A DNA stretch of 64,000 nt from Clostridium grantii DSM 8605 (GTDB taxonomy: Bacteria > Bacillota > Clostridia > Clostridiales > Clostridiaceae): positions 248,001 through 312,000 of the forward strand of contig NZ_FQXM01000003.1 of NCBI RefSeq assembly GCF_900129965.1. The letters run 5' to 3'. Below the pieces are notes generated by a model that was not told the origin of the DNA, ran no database searches, and saw only the letters and a list, made by a program, of their open reading frames with translations. Shown here in pieces: positions 1 to 8,015 of the stretch. A program made the translations under genes and the position numbers. The number at the start of each line of letters is the position of its first letter. Within the stretch, counting starts at the first letter, position 1.

Positions 1-471
1 AGCTCTTTCTATCTTACCTATATCAAAAGCTATTATTTTTCTATGAATTTTTTTATCAAGTACTATACTAATTTTTTTCATTTCTGAATATGTTGTTATT
101 GATTTTAAAACACTTTCTACCATTTCAACAATATTATAATTGTGTTTTTCTAAATAAAAATAGTTAGAATCTATTTTAGATAAGTCAATTATATTATTAA
201 CAAGCCTCACTAATTTAAGTGTGTTATTTTTCATGCTTTTTAGATATTTCTCTAATTTTAGTTGTGGATCTATTATGGTACCATTATTTGAATAAAGCTC
301 TAATAGTTGCATAGATCCTAGTAAAATGTTTAAAGGTGTTTTAAATTCATGGGATATATTAGCAAAAAAATCCATTTTTACTTTATCTATTTCACAATCA
401 TCTTTTATATTTACCATAAATTCTTTCATTTGTTCCTTATCCGTATTTGATACGCTTAAATTATTACTCAA
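1..471 (-). CDS. Sensor histidine kinase, N-terminal part (runs off window)
   Basis: The frame is open from position 471 to the window edge, so the C-terminal ATP-binding part is missing here. It holds a HisKA dimerisation/phosphoacceptor helix with the H-box NISHEFKTPLN about 35 residues in, followed by the second helix. The likely start is a TTG at 469-471 behind a GTGGGTG-like ribosome binding site; an ATG 14 codons further in is the alternative. No sensor domain or membrane segment precedes the H-box, so it looks like a short soluble kinase or the end of a split one. Its signal and partner regulator cannot be told from this window. Confidence 0.75.
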   Translation of the reverse strand, partial: MSNNLSVSNTDKEQMKEFMVNIKDDCEIDKVKMDFFANISHEFKTPLNILLGSMQLLELYSNNGTIIDPQLKLEKYLKSMKNNTLKLVRLVNNIIDLSKIDSNYFYLEKHNYNIVEMVESVLKSITTYSEMKKISIVLDKKIHRKIIAFDIGKIERA

Positions 472-593
472 GAATTAACACCCACTTTTTTTCACATATA
501 ATACTATTATATTGCAAAATAAATTATTTTTCTATATTTTTCTATTTTTTTGTAGATTTATCTTAAATTTCACTTGAGTTTTCTTTATAAAAG

Positions 594-645
594 CAAAAAA
601 CAAGCTAGATTATTGATAATATCCTAACTTGTTTTTTGTTTTTTT
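594..645 (-). terminator. Rho-independent terminator after the AOR operon
   Basis: A stem of about 14 bp with one mismatch (CAAAAAACAAGCTAG against CTAACTTGTTTTTTG) encloses a 15-nt loop. Both flanks are T/A-rich, so it could work on both strands. It closes the thiF-like end of the operon. Confidence 0.7.
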
Positions 646-1324
646 ATTTAATCTCCATAATTTCATAATCCATAGCAATCATATCCACAACAAGTATTTT
701 GTTTCTTAAAGGATTTTCCTTTGATAACAGTATTTTGATTACTTCACTACTTTGAATAGATGCAATATTTGCTACTACAAAAGATAAGTTTCCTAATTGT
801 TTTTCCACACCTTTGTCTACTTCTTTTTTGTATATTTTACTTAAGGTTTTCTCTCCCGGAAAAATAGTAGTAACTTGACCATACCATCCTGCAACACTTC
901 CATGAACCAAGGGGATTCCCTGCAGTTCACACAACCCCTCAAGTAACAACCTTGTACTGATATTATCTAAAGCATCTATTACCACATGATGATCTTTTAT
1001 TATACTTAACCCATTTTCTTTATTTAACATTTGTGCTATAGGAGTAAGTTTTACATCTGAATTAACTAAAGTTATTCTTTCTTTTGCTTTTAAAACTTTA
1101 TTTTTACCTAAAGATTTTTCATCACTAAATAATTGTCTATTTAAGTTTGAACATTGAAAAATATCCCCATCCACAACAGTTATATTTCCAACTCCAATTC
1201 TTGCTAAATGCTCAACAATATATCCACCCAAGCCTCCGCAGCCTACTACGCATACCTTACTTTTCTTTAGTATTTTATTATCATTTAAAGATATAGAGTT
1301 AAGATTTCGGCTATATCTCTCCAT
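644..1324 (-). CDS. ThiF/MoeB/HesA-family adenylyltransferase (AOR operon)
   Basis: 226 residues. The N-terminal Rossmann fold has a glycine-rich nucleotide loop (GCGGLGG, about residues 28-34), then VVDGD and the NLNRQ motif of E1-like enzymes. The family adenylates the C-terminal Gly-Gly of a small sulfur carrier, and the MoaD-like gene immediately upstream (6 nt gap) is the obvious partner. The protein is short and lacks the two CxxC zinc pairs of classic MoeB/ThiF. As third gene of the aldehyde ferredoxin oxidoreductase operon it probably activates the MoaD-like carrier for pterin dithiolene (tungsten or molybdenum cofactor) synthesis. The cofactor role is inferred from context. Confidence 0.8.
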   Translation of the reverse strand: MERYSRNLNSISLNDNKILKKSKVCVVGCGGLGGYIVEHLARIGVGNITVVDGDIFQCSNLNRQLFSDEKSLGKNKVLKAKERITLVNSDVKLTPIAQMLNKENGLSIIKDHHVVIDALDNISTRLLLEGLCELQGIPLVHGSVAGWYGQVTTIFPGEKTLSKIYKKEVDKGVEKQLGNLSFVVANIASIQSSEVIKILLSKENPLRNKILVVDMIAMDYEIMEIK

Positions 1325-1330
1325 AAAATA

Positions 1331-1555
1331 TCACCCCCCACCAACTGGTGGAAATAATGATAAAACATCTCCATCCTTTAATTGTCTATGCACAGTTCCA
1401 TCAAAGCCATTTAATAATAATAAAGAAATTTCTTCTTCTCCAAGGTTTATAAATTCTAAGACTTCTTTTATTGTGCTGATATTATCATCATCAATAAAAA
1501 TTTTTTTTCCTCTTCCTTCTCTAAAATAAGCAAATAGCCTTACCTCTAATCGCAT
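1331..1555 (-). CDS. MoaD-like small sulfur carrier
   Basis: 74 residues with a ubiquitin-like beta-grasp pattern, ending in PPVGGG. A C-terminal Gly-Gly is the hallmark of MoaD/ThiS carriers, which are adenylated and then thiocarboxylated to donate sulfur to molybdopterin. The start overlaps the end of the AOR gene by 10 nt and the ThiF-like partner follows after 6 nt, so the three are translationally coupled. It is probably dedicated to the tungsten pterin cofactor of the neighbouring oxidoreductase. Confidence 0.85.
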   Translation of the reverse strand: MRLEVRLFAYFREGRGKKIFIDDDNISTIKEVLEFINLGEEEISLLLLNGFDGTVHRQLKDGDVLSLFPPVGGG

Positions 1556-3366
1556 ATATACTCTTCTAATCCTAATTTAGTTAAAGTTTCCTTGGTAGGT
1601 ATACCCTCTTTGCTCCACCCTCTTACTTCGTAATACTCTGGAAGAAGAACGTCTAATCTATGAACATGTCCTTTGGATGGGCCATCTACAATAACATCCT
1701 TTAAAAGTCTTTTTGGTAAAGTATCTTGAGAACTATCAATTCCAGCCCTTAAATTAAATATTTTTTCAAGATTCCAAATTCTATCTCCTGCTTCTAATAA
1801 TGTTTCTACATTATAAACTTCTTCTCCTACAACTGAGTTAAACATATCCACATAATCTTGCCCTCCTAATCCAAAGGTAGTAAATATACAAAGACCCATA
1901 GCATCTATTACAGCAGTTAAATCGTGGAATACTTTAGCATAAGCCGGCTTTCCTTCCAACGCAAGTCTATCCAACTTTTCTGGATAACCTAATATTTCTG
2001 GATTTATCATATATCCTTTTATATGACATCCTCCTCTGTTGTTTACTGCATAAGTAATACCGTGGCCTTGTATTCCTCTTGGATCATATGCTGGTATTTC
2101 TTGTTTTTTTACAGTCATAGAGTATTCAGTTGCTCCATAGCTTTCACATAGCCTGTATGAACCATCTGCTAATTTATCACCAAAACCTTCTCTTAGTGCC
2201 ATTTTTTTTGTCCATTCAACTATAGCCTTACTATCTCCCCAATCTAATGATACTCCATCTGCTGATATATCTTGGTCTTTAATAATTCCTCTTTGTTTCA
2301 ATTCCATAGCAGCTGCAATAGTAGCTCCAGCTGATATAGTATCTAAGCCATATTCATTACATAACATATTAGCTCTATTTATGGCATTAAGATCATAAAT
2401 ATCACAATCAGATCCAAAAGACCAAAGAGTTTCATACTCCGGTCCACCACATTCTGTGCCATCATCTAATTTTACATATCTAGCACATGCTATTGGGCAC
2501 CTATAACAAGCAGTATTCTTAATTAACATTTGTTCTGCCAAAGATTCTCCACTAATTAAATCTGCTTTATCGGTGTAGGATTCTTGGAAATTTTTAACTG
2601 GATGTACTCCATTTTCATTTATTATATTAACTAAAACAGCTGTTCCATAAGAAGGTAATCCTCCTCCAGCTACTGGGTCATTTCTAAGAATAGTTGTTTT
2701 TTCTGTAGATATTTTTTTAACTAATTCCGCATCTTTAATCTTTACTTTTCCACTACCTTTAACAACTATAGCTTTTAGATTTTTAGAACCCATTACAGCT
2801 CCAACTCCACCTCTTCCTGCCGCTCTATCATGGTCATTCATTATGGCAGCAATCAATGACAGTTTCTCACCTGCTGGGCCTATACTTAGTACCTTAGATT
2901 TAGGATTATTCTCTGCTTTTAATAATGATTCAGTTTCTGTTACAACTTTTCCCCATACATGAGTAGCATCCTTTAATTCTATCTTGTCATCTTCAATACT
3001 AATGTAAACTGGTTTTTCTGATTTACCTTCTAAAATAAGCATATCATAACCTGTGTTTTTGAACTCTGCTCCCCATTTACCACCCGAATTAGATATTGCA
3101 ATAGTGCCCGTTAAAGGTGATTTAGTTATAACCATATATCTTCCTGAGGTAGGTACCGGTGCCGCTGTTAAAGGACCTGTTGCAATAATTATCTTATTTT
3201 CTTCACTTAATGCATCTATCATTGGGTCAACTTCGTCTAACATAGTTTTTACACCTATTCCTCTACTACCGATGAATTTTTTTGCCATGTTTAAATCTAG
3301 ACTTTCTCTTTTTATTGTTCTATCTGTAAGATTAATTCTTAAAACTTTACCATTATATCCGTACAT
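1546..3366 (-). CDS. aor: Aldehyde ferredoxin oxidoreductase (tungsten-type)
   Basis: 606 residues, the usual size. The N-terminal beta-sandwich begins MYGYNGKVLRINL; the GPAGE and GRGGVGAVMGSKNLKA segments follow the pterin-binding pattern. The [4Fe-4S] cysteines are visible as CxxCxxxC at residues 287, 290 and 294 plus C493 in DAMGLC. The family oxidises aldehydes to acids, or reduces acids, with ferredoxin and a tungsten bis-pterin cofactor in the cytoplasm. It heads an operon with the MoaD-like and ThiF-like genes. A sigma-54 promoter and three palindromic operators lie upstream, next to the gene of an AcoR-like activator, so expression is probably induced by a specific effector. Substrate range cannot be read from sequence. 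Confidence 0.92.
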   Translation of the reverse strand: MYGYNGKVLRINLTDRTIKRESLDLNMAKKFIGSRGIGVKTMLDEVDPMIDALSEENKIIIATGPLTAAPVPTSGRYMVITKSPLTGTIAISNSGGKWGAEFKNTGYDMLILEGKSEKPVYISIEDDKIELKDATHVWGKVVTETESLLKAENNPKSKVLSIGPAGEKLSLIAAIMNDHDRAAGRGGVGAVMGSKNLKAIVVKGSGKVKIKDAELVKKISTEKTTILRNDPVAGGGLPSYGTAVLVNIINENGVHPVKNFQESYTDKADLISGESLAEQMLIKNTACYRCPIACARYVKLDDGTECGGPEYETLWSFGSDCDIYDLNAINRANMLCNEYGLDTISAGATIAAAMELKQRGIIKDQDISADGVSLDWGDSKAIVEWTKKMALREGFGDKLADGSYRLCESYGATEYSMTVKKQEIPAYDPRGIQGHGITYAVNNRGGCHIKGYMINPEILGYPEKLDRLALEGKPAYAKVFHDLTAVIDAMGLCIFTTFGLGGQDYVDMFNSVVGEEVYNVETLLEAGDRIWNLEKIFNLRAGIDSSQDTLPKRLLKDVIVDGPSKGHVHRLDVLLPEYYEVRGWSKEGIPTKETLTKLGLEEYICD

Positions 3367-3437
3367 AGATAACCCTCCATTTATATATTTATTACAACTA
3401 AATATATCCTTATAGTTGCTTTATACTATATTAATTA

Positions 3438-3454
3438 AGCAATTATCATGCCAA
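3438..3454 (-). promoter_or_regulatory. Sigma-54 (-24/-12) promoter of the AOR operon
   Basis: On the minus strand the sequence TGGCATGATAATTGC matches the -24/-12 consensus TGGCAC-N5-TTGCW, with GG and GC exactly 10 nt apart. It sits about 70 nt upstream of the AOR start. The window also encodes sigma-54 (rpoN) and an enhancer-binding protein immediately upstream, which fits. Confidence 0.88.
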
Positions 3455-3548
3455 AACATTATGTGTTTAGTGAAAATATTATGTATCTAGAATACCTATA
3501 ATAAAAATCATAAATTAATAAAAATTCATTTATATCTATGTAGTGATT

Positions 3549-3615
3549 TGTTCCATTAAGGAACATATAATGAATAAAATTGTTCCATTATAGAACAAAA
3601 TTCCATAATGGAACA
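3549..3615 (-). promoter_or_regulatory. Three palindromic operators (upstream activating sites)
   Basis: Three related 17-bp palindromes: 3549-3565 TGTTCC-ATTAA-GGAACA (perfect arms), 3581-3597 TGTTCC-ATTAT-AGAACA, and 3599-3615 AATTCC-ATAAT-GGAACA. They lie about 100-165 bp upstream of the -24/-12 promoter, the usual enhancer distance, and next to the 3' end of the regulator gene. They are probably the binding sites of its Fis-type helix-turn-helix. Confidence 0.82.
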
Positions 3616-3622
3616 ATTTTAT

Positions 3623-5512
3623 TTAGAATCTTATATTATACTCCTTCACCTTTCTATAAAGAGTATTTCTTCCTATTTTTAACGCTTTAGCACTTAAAGC
3701 TACGTTTCCTTCATATTTATTTAGTACCTTGGTGATATGTTTTTTTTCTGCTTCTTTCAATGATAATTCCTCATCTCCAACATTAAGATCTAAAGAAACT
3801 AGCTTTATATCTGCTAAATCACTTTGCTTACTTAAATCTATTCCAGATAAACATTCAGTATTTACAATAAGTTCTACTAAGTTCTCAAGTTCTCTTATAT
3901 TACCTGGCCATTGATAATTTCTTAAAGCATTCATATATTCCTCAGTAATCTTTACTTCTCTTTTATTTAATCTTTTACATGTTTTTTTCATAAAGTATTC
4001 TATAAGGTTAGCTATATCATCTTTTCGTTCTCTTAAAGGTGGCAAAAGCAAAGGTAATACATTCAATCTATAGAATAAATCTTTCCTAAAATTTCCTTTA
4101 TCTACCTCTGATTTTAAGTTCTTATTAGTTGCTGCTATTATTCTTATATCTACTGGTAGAGATGACCTACCTCCTATTTTTGTAATAATACCTTCTTCTA
4201 TTACTCTTAACAATTTAATTTGCATATCACTTGGCATTTCTCCAATTTCATCTAAAAATATGGTTCCTCCATCAGCTAATTCAAATTTACCTAGATTCCC
4301 TCCTTTTTTTGCACCTGTAAAAGCACCCTCTTCATACCCAAATAACTCTGATTCTATTAACGTTCTTGGTATAGCACCACAATTAACCGCAATAAAAGGC
4401 ATTTCTTTTCTATTACTATAATTATGTATTGATTGAGCAAAAACTTCTTTACCTGTACCGCTTTCTCCTGATATTAAAATTGTGGAACTACTATCAGCAA
4501 TTTTTTTAGAATAATCTATAGTTTTTAAGAATTTATCATTATTTCCTATTACCTTATCAAAGGTATAAATAGCACCATTACTCAAAATTTTTCCTGCTAA
4601 TTTTCTTCTTCTTTTCACATCCACAAATACAAAGGTATACTCACTTATAATGTCACTAGTTAAACGTACAGGATAAACACTTAAATTATATTGAAGTTTA
4701 TTTTTCTTCGTTTTAACGTTTACATCTTCATCTGTAAATTTTTTACCTTTCTCTATAGCTTCAATAATACTATGATACCCATTAAGCAGTTGCCATATCT
4801 TAAATTTTTTCATGGTTTTCTCATCATAGCCAAACATATCTAAACCTGTTTTATTAACATTTAGAATATCCCCTTTTAAATCTGTTGTAATAATACCTGC
4901 TGAAATAGAATCAAATACTTGTTCTATATGTTTTTTAGCTTTTGTGAGGCTATTATTATCCTTAGTAGATTGTAGCATTGCCTCAATGGCGTAAGAAGCT
5001 GCTACTACCATACCCAGTGTATGTAAATGTACATTTTTACAATACCCTGTTAGATTTAATATACCAATAATTTTGCCAGTGCTATCTTTAATAGGTGCGG
5101 CTGAACATGTCCATTTGTGGTATGCATTAATATAATGCTCCTCCCCAGATATTTGTATTGGTTTTTTTTCTGTTAATACCAAACTCATAGCATTTGTGCC
5201 TATAGATTTTTCATCCATATAAGCGCCAGGAATCATTTTTAGATTATAAGCTTCCTCAATTATCTTTTCATCTCCAAATACATTCAAAATACATCCTTCA
5301 TGTTCAGTAAGGATAGCAAAAAAATGAGAACCTTTAACGAAATTATATATATGTTCCATAAAAGGATATGCAGTTAGAATAAACTGTCTATTCTCTTCCA
5401 ATTTATTTTTCAACTCATTACCTATTAAAATTTTATTACTATATGCTATATTTCCATTAACCCCACATTCTGAACACCTTTTATGAGAATTTAAAATAAA
5501 ATCCTTATGCAT
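3623..5512 (-). CDS. Sigma-54-dependent activator, AcoR-like (GAF-PAS-AAA-Fis)
   Basis: 629 residues. An N-terminal GAF-like sensor half (about 1-190) contains the AcoR-type segments SIGTNAMSL and WTCSAAPI. A PAS domain follows (about 195-300). The AAA+ domain has Walker A GESGTGKE (349-356), the sigma-54-contacting GAFTGA loop (396-401) and Walker B TIFLDEIGE (417-425). A Fis-type helix-turn-helix lies at the end (AKALKIGRNTLYRKVKEY). Such proteins bind enhancers and open sigma-54 promoters on effector binding. Because the operators and the -24/-12 promoter lie between this gene and aor, aor is the likely target. The effector is unknown; acetoin-like or aldehyde compounds are guesses. Confidence 0.9.
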   Translation of the reverse strand: MHKDFILNSHKRCSECGVNGNIAYSNKILIGNELKNKLEENRQFILTAYPFMEHIYNFVKGSHFFAILTEHEGCILNVFGDEKIIEEAYNLKMIPGAYMDEKSIGTNAMSLVLTEKKPIQISGEEHYINAYHKWTCSAAPIKDSTGKIIGILNLTGYCKNVHLHTLGMVVAASYAIEAMLQSTKDNNSLTKAKKHIEQVFDSISAGIITTDLKGDILNVNKTGLDMFGYDEKTMKKFKIWQLLNGYHSIIEAIEKGKKFTDEDVNVKTKKNKLQYNLSVYPVRLTSDIISEYTFVFVDVKRRRKLAGKILSNGAIYTFDKVIGNNDKFLKTIDYSKKIADSSSTILISGESGTGKEVFAQSIHNYSNRKEMPFIAVNCGAIPRTLIESELFGYEEGAFTGAKKGGNLGKFELADGGTIFLDEIGEMPSDMQIKLLRVIEEGIITKIGGRSSLPVDIRIIAATNKNLKSEVDKGNFRKDLFYRLNVLPLLLPPLRERKDDIANLIEYFMKKTCKRLNKREVKITEEYMNALRNYQWPGNIRELENLVELIVNTECLSGIDLSKQSDLADIKLVSLDLNVGDEELSLKEAEKKHITKVLNKYEGNVALSAKALKIGRNTLYRKVKEYNIRF

Positions 5513-5550
5513 AAGAGACCCCCCTTAATGTTACCTATTTCATATAATAA

Positions 5551-5579
5551 AGTTTACTTAACACATCTTTTATTGTCAA
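5551..5579 (-). promoter_or_regulatory. Sigma-A-type promoter of the AcoR-like regulator
   Basis: TTGACA (minus strand, 5574-5579) and TAAACT (5551-5556) are separated by exactly 17 bp. The position is about 40 nt upstream of the regulator start, so the activator gene itself appears to use the vegetative sigma factor. Confidence 0.6.
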
Positions 5580-5661
5580 CTTATAATATAAATAGATATT
5601 ATCTTCAGTTCTTAATTTATTATCTTGATGAAACTAAGAAATAATTATAAATTTCTACACT

Positions 5662-5708
5662 AAAAAAAGGCTTATGTTAACAATTATTAACATAAGCCTT
5701 TTTTTTAT
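5662..5708. terminator. Bidirectional-looking terminator after cstA
   Basis: A perfect 19-bp stem (AAAAAAAGGCTTATGTTAA and its complement) around a 6-nt loop, flanked by a T run on both strands. It ends the transporter gene transcribed on the minus strand. Confidence 0.88.
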
Positions 5709-5728
5709 TCTTTAATTTCTCTAATTTT

Positions 5729-7120
5729 TTATACTTGACTTATTTTTCTTGTTTTATTCATGAAAGCTATGAAAGCTACTACCGCACAAAGTATTCCTAC
5801 TGGGATACCTATACTTTCTGCTAGTCCAAAACCTTCTCCTGCTACTAATATATAAGAAGTAATAACTGAAGTCATAAAAGTTGCTGGAATAGTTGCAATC
5901 CAGTGATTTCTCTTATTCTTATAAAGATATACAGCTGAAGTCCATAACATAATAGTTGCTAACGTTTGATTAGACCAAGCGAAGTATCTCCAAATAATTG
6001 TGAAATCTATGAAACATAAAGCTATTCCTATTGCAAATAATGGAACTGCTATTAAAAATCTAGTTGCTATCTTTTCTTGTTTTATATTAAAAGCATCCGC
6101 TATTGCAAGTCTTGCACTTCTAAAAGCTGTATCTCCTGAAGTTATTGGTGCTGCTACAACTCCTAAAACTGCAAGTATTCCACCAATAGGACCCATTAAA
6201 GTTGAAGAAATTTGATTTACTACTACTGCTGGTGCTCCTGCTCCCGCAAGTCCCGCTGTTCCACCATAAAAACTCATTGCTGCTGCTGCCCATATTAAAG
6301 CTAATATTCCTTCTGCTATCATCGCTCCATAGAATATTCTTCTACCTTCTTTTTCACTCTTCATACATCTTGCCATAATTGGTGATTGAGTAGCATGGAA
6401 ACCACTAATTGCACCACAAGCTATGGTAATAAATAAGAATGGAAAAATTGATTTTCCTGCCGGATGTAAATTTGTAAGAGTCATTTCAGGTATTGCATAA
6501 CCTTTTGTAAATAAACCAACCATGATACCTATACCCATTATTAGTAAAGCTGCTCCAAATACAGGGTAGATTTTACCGATAAGCTTGTCCACTGGAAGCA
6601 CTGTAGCTGATAGATAATATACGATAATAATTGCTAAGAAGATATATTTGTTGATCCCAGTCATGTTTTCAAGTAAACCAGCTGGTCCACTAATAAATAC
6701 TACACCTACAAGTACTAATAAGACTACTGAGAATACTCTCATTACATTTTGTGCGCCTATACCTAAGTATTTACCAACAATTTCAGCAACAGTTGCTCCA
6801 CCATGTCTTACTGATAACATACCGGAAAAATAATCATGAACTGCACCTGCAAATATTGACCCTAAAACAATCCATAAAAATGCTATTGGTCCCCAAAGCG
6901 CTCCTGCTATGGCACCGAATATTGGTCCTAATCCTGCAATGTTAAGAAATTGAATCAAAAATACTCTTTTCCAATCCATTTCTACAAAGTCTACACCATC
7001 ACTTTTTTCTTTAGCTGGGGTTTGTCTATTTTCATCAGCCCCAAATACTTTTTCAACAAACTTACCATAAAACATATAACCTAAAATTAGTGCTAGAATT
7101 GATAATAAAAACGTTATCAT
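5729..7120 (-). CDS. cstA: CstA-family carbon starvation / pyruvate-peptide transporter
   Basis: 463 residues with about a dozen hydrophobic segments. It shows family segments such as FLNIAGLGPIFGAIAGALWG near residue 60, VHDYFSGMLSVRHGG and the ATQSPIMARC region. It is the short form; enteric CstA and BtsT are about 700 residues. Members import peptides or pyruvate by secondary transport. Immediately upstream on the same strand lie LytT- and LytS-type genes, the arrangement of the E. coli pyruvate-responsive BtsSR-BtsT module, so pyruvate uptake is a reasonable inference. Three direct-repeat motifs precede the -10 element. Confidence 0.88.
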   Translation of the reverse strand: MITFLLSILALILGYMFYGKFVEKVFGADENRQTPAKEKSDGVDFVEMDWKRVFLIQFLNIAGLGPIFGAIAGALWGPIAFLWIVLGSIFAGAVHDYFSGMLSVRHGGATVAEIVGKYLGIGAQNVMRVFSVVLLVLVGVVFISGPAGLLENMTGINKYIFLAIIIVYYLSATVLPVDKLIGKIYPVFGAALLIMGIGIMVGLFTKGYAIPEMTLTNLHPAGKSIFPFLFITIACGAISGFHATQSPIMARCMKSEKEGRRIFYGAMIAEGILALIWAAAAMSFYGGTAGLAGAGAPAVVVNQISSTLMGPIGGILAVLGVVAAPITSGDTAFRSARLAIADAFNIKQEKIATRFLIAVPLFAIGIALCFIDFTIIWRYFAWSNQTLATIMLWTSAVYLYKNKRNHWIATIPATFMTSVITSYILVAGEGFGLAESIGIPVGILCAVVAFIAFMNKTRKISQV

Positions 7121-7151
7121 AAAAATTACCTCCTGATTTAAGATTAATTTA

Positions 7152-7240
7152 ATTGTACCATCTTAAATAAAAAGTAGTTTGTTTTCTCTTTTAAATGCCA
7201 AAATTGCAATTTAAAATACCCTATTTAAAACTTGAAATGC
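7152..7240 (-). promoter_or_regulatory. cstA promoter with three LytTR-type direct repeats
   Basis: On the minus strand the motif GYATTTYAA-like recurs three times: GCATTTCAA (7232-7240), GTATTTTAA (7211-7219) and GCATTTAAA (7190-7198). Spacing is exactly 21 bp each time, two helical turns, the phasing usual for LytTR binding sites. A -10 element TACAAT (7152-7157) follows with no recognisable -35, as expected for an activated promoter. Confidence 0.68.
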
Positions 7241-7274
7241 ATTTCATAACTATTTAATTCTGAATATATTTTTT

Positions 7275-8015
7275 TCAGCTTATTTTAAGAAAATCTTTAA
7301 AGGCTTTTACATTACTTCTACTCACAGGTATCAATTCCTTTGCGCCAGTTACTTTAATCATTAAAGTATGGTTAAAGTATGGGGTAACTTCCTCAATTTT
7401 ACTTATATTAACTATATAGCTTCTATGAGTCTTAAAAAAGACCTCCTTAGGTAGCTTGCCCTCTAAACTACATAAACTTTCATTAATAGTATAAGTATCT
7501 GTATAAGTATTGATAAATACTTCTCCCTCATCAACTTTACAAAATAATATGTCTTCAATATTAACGAATACTATTTTGTCACCCTTCCATATGGGCATTT
7601 TTTTTATTGTATTAAGATTTTTTTCTAAATTGGATATTCTTTCATTTTTATCACCTAATCTTCTTTTGAATTTCCTTATTGCTTGAAGTACTCTGTCACA
7701 ATCATAAGGCTTCAATATGTAATCCACAGCATTCTTTTCAAAAGCACTAAGGGCATGTTGATCATAAGCTGTAGAAAAAATTACTGAGGTAGTCAAATTA
7801 AGCTTATTGATTTTATCTGCAATCTCTAGTCCACTTAAAACAGGCATGTTTATATCTAAGAAAACTAAATCCGGCTCCTGAATTTTTATTTTTTCTAAAG
7901 CCTCTTGGGAATCTAAATACTTTCCTAGTATCTCCACATAGTCAAACTTTGAGATTATATATTCTAATTCATCAAGGGATGGCTTTTCATCGTCAACTAA
8001 AATTACTGTTATCAT
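7275..8015 (-). CDS. LytTR-family response regulator (BtsR/LytT-like)
   Basis: 246 residues. The N-terminal receiver domain has the acidic pair in LVDDEKPSL, the phosphoacceptor in VFLDINMP (about residue 54) and the conserved lysine in DYILKPYD. The C-terminal LytTR DNA-binding domain (about 140-246) ends in the FKTHRSYIVN and PVSRSN motifs. The gene overlaps the kinase gene by 4 nt and is followed by cstA, whose upstream region carries 21-bp-phased direct repeats. It is the likely activator of cstA and perhaps of its own operon. Confidence 0.9.
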   Translation of the reverse strand: MITVILVDDEKPSLDELEYIISKFDYVEILGKYLDSQEALEKIKIQEPDLVFLDINMPVLSGLEIADKINKLNLTTSVIFSTAYDQHALSAFEKNAVDYILKPYDCDRVLQAIRKFKRRLGDKNERISNLEKNLNTIKKMPIWKGDKIVFVNIEDILFCKVDEGEVFINTYTDTYTINESLCSLEGKLPKEVFFKTHRSYIVNISKIEEVTPYFNHTLMIKVTGAKELIPVSRSNVKAFKDFLKIS

